The position numbers and the translations under genes are program-made. DNA of 64,000 nucleotides from Ancistrus triradiatus (Eukaryota; Chordata; Actinopteri; Siluriformes; Loricariidae), in contig JAJAGP010000014.1 in assembly GCA_025084515.1 (NCBI GenBank), positions 1,182,551-1,246,550 on the forward strand, given 5' to 3'. The notes below the pieces were generated by a model. It searched no databases. It worked only from the letters and a program-made list of their open reading frames with translations, and was not told the origin of the DNA. Positions 61,684-64,000 of this stretch are shown piece by piece. Each line of letters begins with the position of its first letter. Position 1 is the stretch's first letter.

Positions 61684-62269
61684 CTTGGCAGGAGGCATGG
61701 GCGTTGGACAGGTTGATTTGTGAGTGACACACAGCCTAGTGATAAGAGCTCTCCGATGTGTCTGCTCGCTCACTGATGACAGCCAGAACCAGACAAAGGT
61801 TTGCTCTCTGGACGCCTTTGCTCTTCTGGCTTCAGCACTCTCAGGTGAATGTCCTGCACAAACCCCCACAAAATGACAAGCTCGTCCCTGGGTTTTACTA
61901 CGCAGAAGCAGCGAGAACGCAGGCGACCCTGCGCTGTAAAAGAGCTGAAATTCCTTGGGTTCAGTTTAACGCTATATATGGAGACAGATCTTCTGGTTTT
62001 ATTGCTGAACATGAGCAATAAAAAACCAATACACACATTTTCACAGAAATGTTTTATAGTGATTTTAAACAGTTGTTTCCACTTGTGTCCTTGCACAGGC
62101 ATGAATCTGTCTTCTGTTTTTTTTTTTTGTAGGTCCAGTCGGTTGTTAAAGTGCAGCGTTGGGTGTTAGCTGGGTCAGTTTGGTGTTTGTTCTATCAAAA
62201 ATATCAAGTCGGCTGTGAGTCCAAGCACTCGTGTTAAAAGTTACTGTGGGTTTGTTGTAATCTGATCCG

Positions 62270-62440
62270 GTTTTGGTCTATTCCAATCCTGAGAAGCTGA
62301 AGCGGGAGCTCGGTGCCAAATCATATGCTGCCCAGTGACAGACAGATGCATCAATTAAACCTATTTAGTGTAGGGCACGGGTGAAAGGGCAGCATGCCTG
62401 GCAAAGTGACGATGTGCCAAATGACCCGGTTACAACCTCA
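62270..62440. promoter_or_regulatory. Candidate conserved regulatory block
   Basis: Short complex island with GACAGACAGATGCATCAATT followed by AAACCTATTTAGTG (Meis-type TGACAG on the plus strand and a homeodomain-type core) and GGTGCCAAATCATATGC. Texture-based call. Confidence 0.35.
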
Positions 62441-64000
62441 TGAGAGAGAGGGAGGGAGGTCATAGAAGCACAAAGCACAGATGCATGCACACAGATCTTC
62501 AATACAACCACAAACTGTATAGGTTTTCTTCTTTTCCTTTGTGATATGAAAGTCTTCTACATTTCATAAACTTCAGTGTTCCAATTCTCGTTTCATTATT
62601 CTGTCGTTCTGACCCATCGTCCTGCTTTAAAACTCCAGCTTTCTTATTGAAACGTACATGTCACGTCAAGCTTAAACAGCTAGAATTGTAAAAGATCATT
62701 ATTTATTTCATCTCCTTTCACCCTGTGACCTTTTACACCAGTGTTCGTATGTGCTCGACGTTTTGCTCTCTAAGCTTTCCTCCATGAGAAACGCTCCCTA
62801 TCTTTTGTATGTTGTGTTAGTCATCGGCCATTTGACAGGCCTGACATTGTGCATGGTAGTCGGGGTGTGTGTGGAGTGAAGGACGTGCACTGTGCAAGAT
62901 GTGTTCAGATCAGCTGCTGGGGGAAAGAAATGCAGGCCGGCTGAAATGCGAGCAAAGACCGGCCAGAGGAGGTTTGGCCAGCTGGCCCCGGGCATTTGGT
63001 GTTGTCAGTGCTTTCTTCAGTTCCTTTCTCAGCACAAAGGCTTCGCATTACACTGAGCTTAAGATAGACCTCATGATGAAATGTTGATTCGTCATGTTTT
63101 CTTTGATCCCGCGGCGGTACTGGGTATGATTCCGCTGCCAGGGGGCTTCACGTCTTGATTTTGACCCATAATGCTGATTTTGTGGGTCAACCGAAGCTTT
63201 ATTTATTTAATGTCTGGAATTACATTGATGAATAAATAATGTTTTGAAATGCAATAATATTTTGACAAATTGATTAACTTTGTATAAGTTTTAATCCAAC
63301 CTTGGATCACATATCCAGGACTCTTATATAGTGCAGTCTTGATCGTTATTGGGTTATTTGTGTAACAGCTCACGAAGTTATTAGATATTCTGATTGTCCA
63401 GTTTTGTCCAAAGTTATCTGGACAGCTAGTTATGTTACTCATTAGTCCTCAAAAATGACATCCAGTTGCCCTTGACTCACGTTAGACCAGCTACGTTCTG
63501 TGAACAGCACCAGGACTCATACTTGGCCTTGCATATGCCCTGTTTGTGGTGCTCTGTAACAGGCCACAGCTTTCGTCTGTAGCTCGGTGCAGTCTGAGAA
63601 TATTACATGTTCCACACGGGTGATTAGAAGTTCAGCTTCAGCTACTGTTGCATTTCAGATTTTATGGTATTGTTTGAAGAATAAGAAACCAAAGCAATGT
63701 GTTTGTCATGCAGCTTAATCCCTATCAGAATTAGAGCACTTGCTAGCCGAGCAGAATTTATGCTTATGATAAACTGGTGGCTCCATATTTGTCCAAATTG
63801 CATGTTTTCCTTTTACCAGAGTCCACTTTGTCTGACATTTATGGAGTGACTGATTAGCTGAAAAACATCAGGGGCCCTCATGGGCAAGGGGACGATTTTA
63901 TGAAGCATATTGTGCTGTCCGTCTGTCTCTGTGTCTTTGTTGCATCACACCTATTCAGAAGCGAAACACGGCCGGACTTTAACAAAACATTTCAGCAAAA
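62441..64000. other. Intergenic DNA to window end
   Basis: No gene. 62930-63110 is GC-richer and complex. The rest is AT-rich with no repeat signature I can name. Confidence 0.5.

Larger units (their letters stand above)
61171..62269. other. Intergenic DNA with two TG microsatellites
   Basis: No gene. Frames around 61477-62169 are low-complexity or random. Confidence 0.5.

Overview
The window reads as nuclear DNA of a bony fish, probably a teleost and plausibly an otophysan (catfish, characin or carp relative). The evidence is one clearly recognisable vertebrate gene with fish-type sequence, many decayed Tc1/mariner transposons, an L2-type LINE tail, a tRNA-derived SINE, and long CA, TA and TC microsatellites. 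I cannot name the species.

Only one protein-coding gene can be supported: exon 1 of foxf1, on the minus strand, with its start codon at 1586 and its splice donor at 604-603. Positions 1-604 are the start of intron 1, which opens on the edge of a 117-base TC array. Exon 2 lies outside the window to the left. Everything to the right of 1586 is upstream of foxf1: about 62 kb with no convincing exon. In vertebrates the FOXF1 upstream side is a gene desert carrying long-range enhancers, and in mammals the divergent lncRNA FENDRR. The layout here fits that picture.

Proximal region (1.6-9 kb): a GC-box promoter without a TATA box for foxf1. A TATA box at 2088-2095 faces the other way. A GC-rich block at 3380-3640 contains an exact Gli (Hedgehog effector) consensus. 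A CpG-dense block at 6990-7330 carries CCAAT, GC and E2F boxes and looks like a promoter.

Distal region (9-64 kb): islands of complex, repeat-free sequence (about 9.6, 11.6, 23.7-24.3, 28.6-29.2, 42.8-43.5, 49.1-49.4, 54.2-55.3, 58.9-59.3 and 62.3 kb) are candidate conserved regulatory elements. They are separated by AT-rich filler and transposon debris. The mobile DNA includes at least five Tc1-like copies (35.1, 45.1, 47.2, 50.4 and 60.2 kb) and a fragment at 38.6 kb. One Tc1 copy is inserted inside an older inverted-repeat element (46.8-48.8 kb). There is also a foldback element at 42.2 kb and several short dispersed repeat families in multiple copies.

No CRISPR array, operon, bacterial gene, tRNA or rRNA gene was seen. 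The regulatory calls are inference from composition and motifs; conservation could not be tested here.
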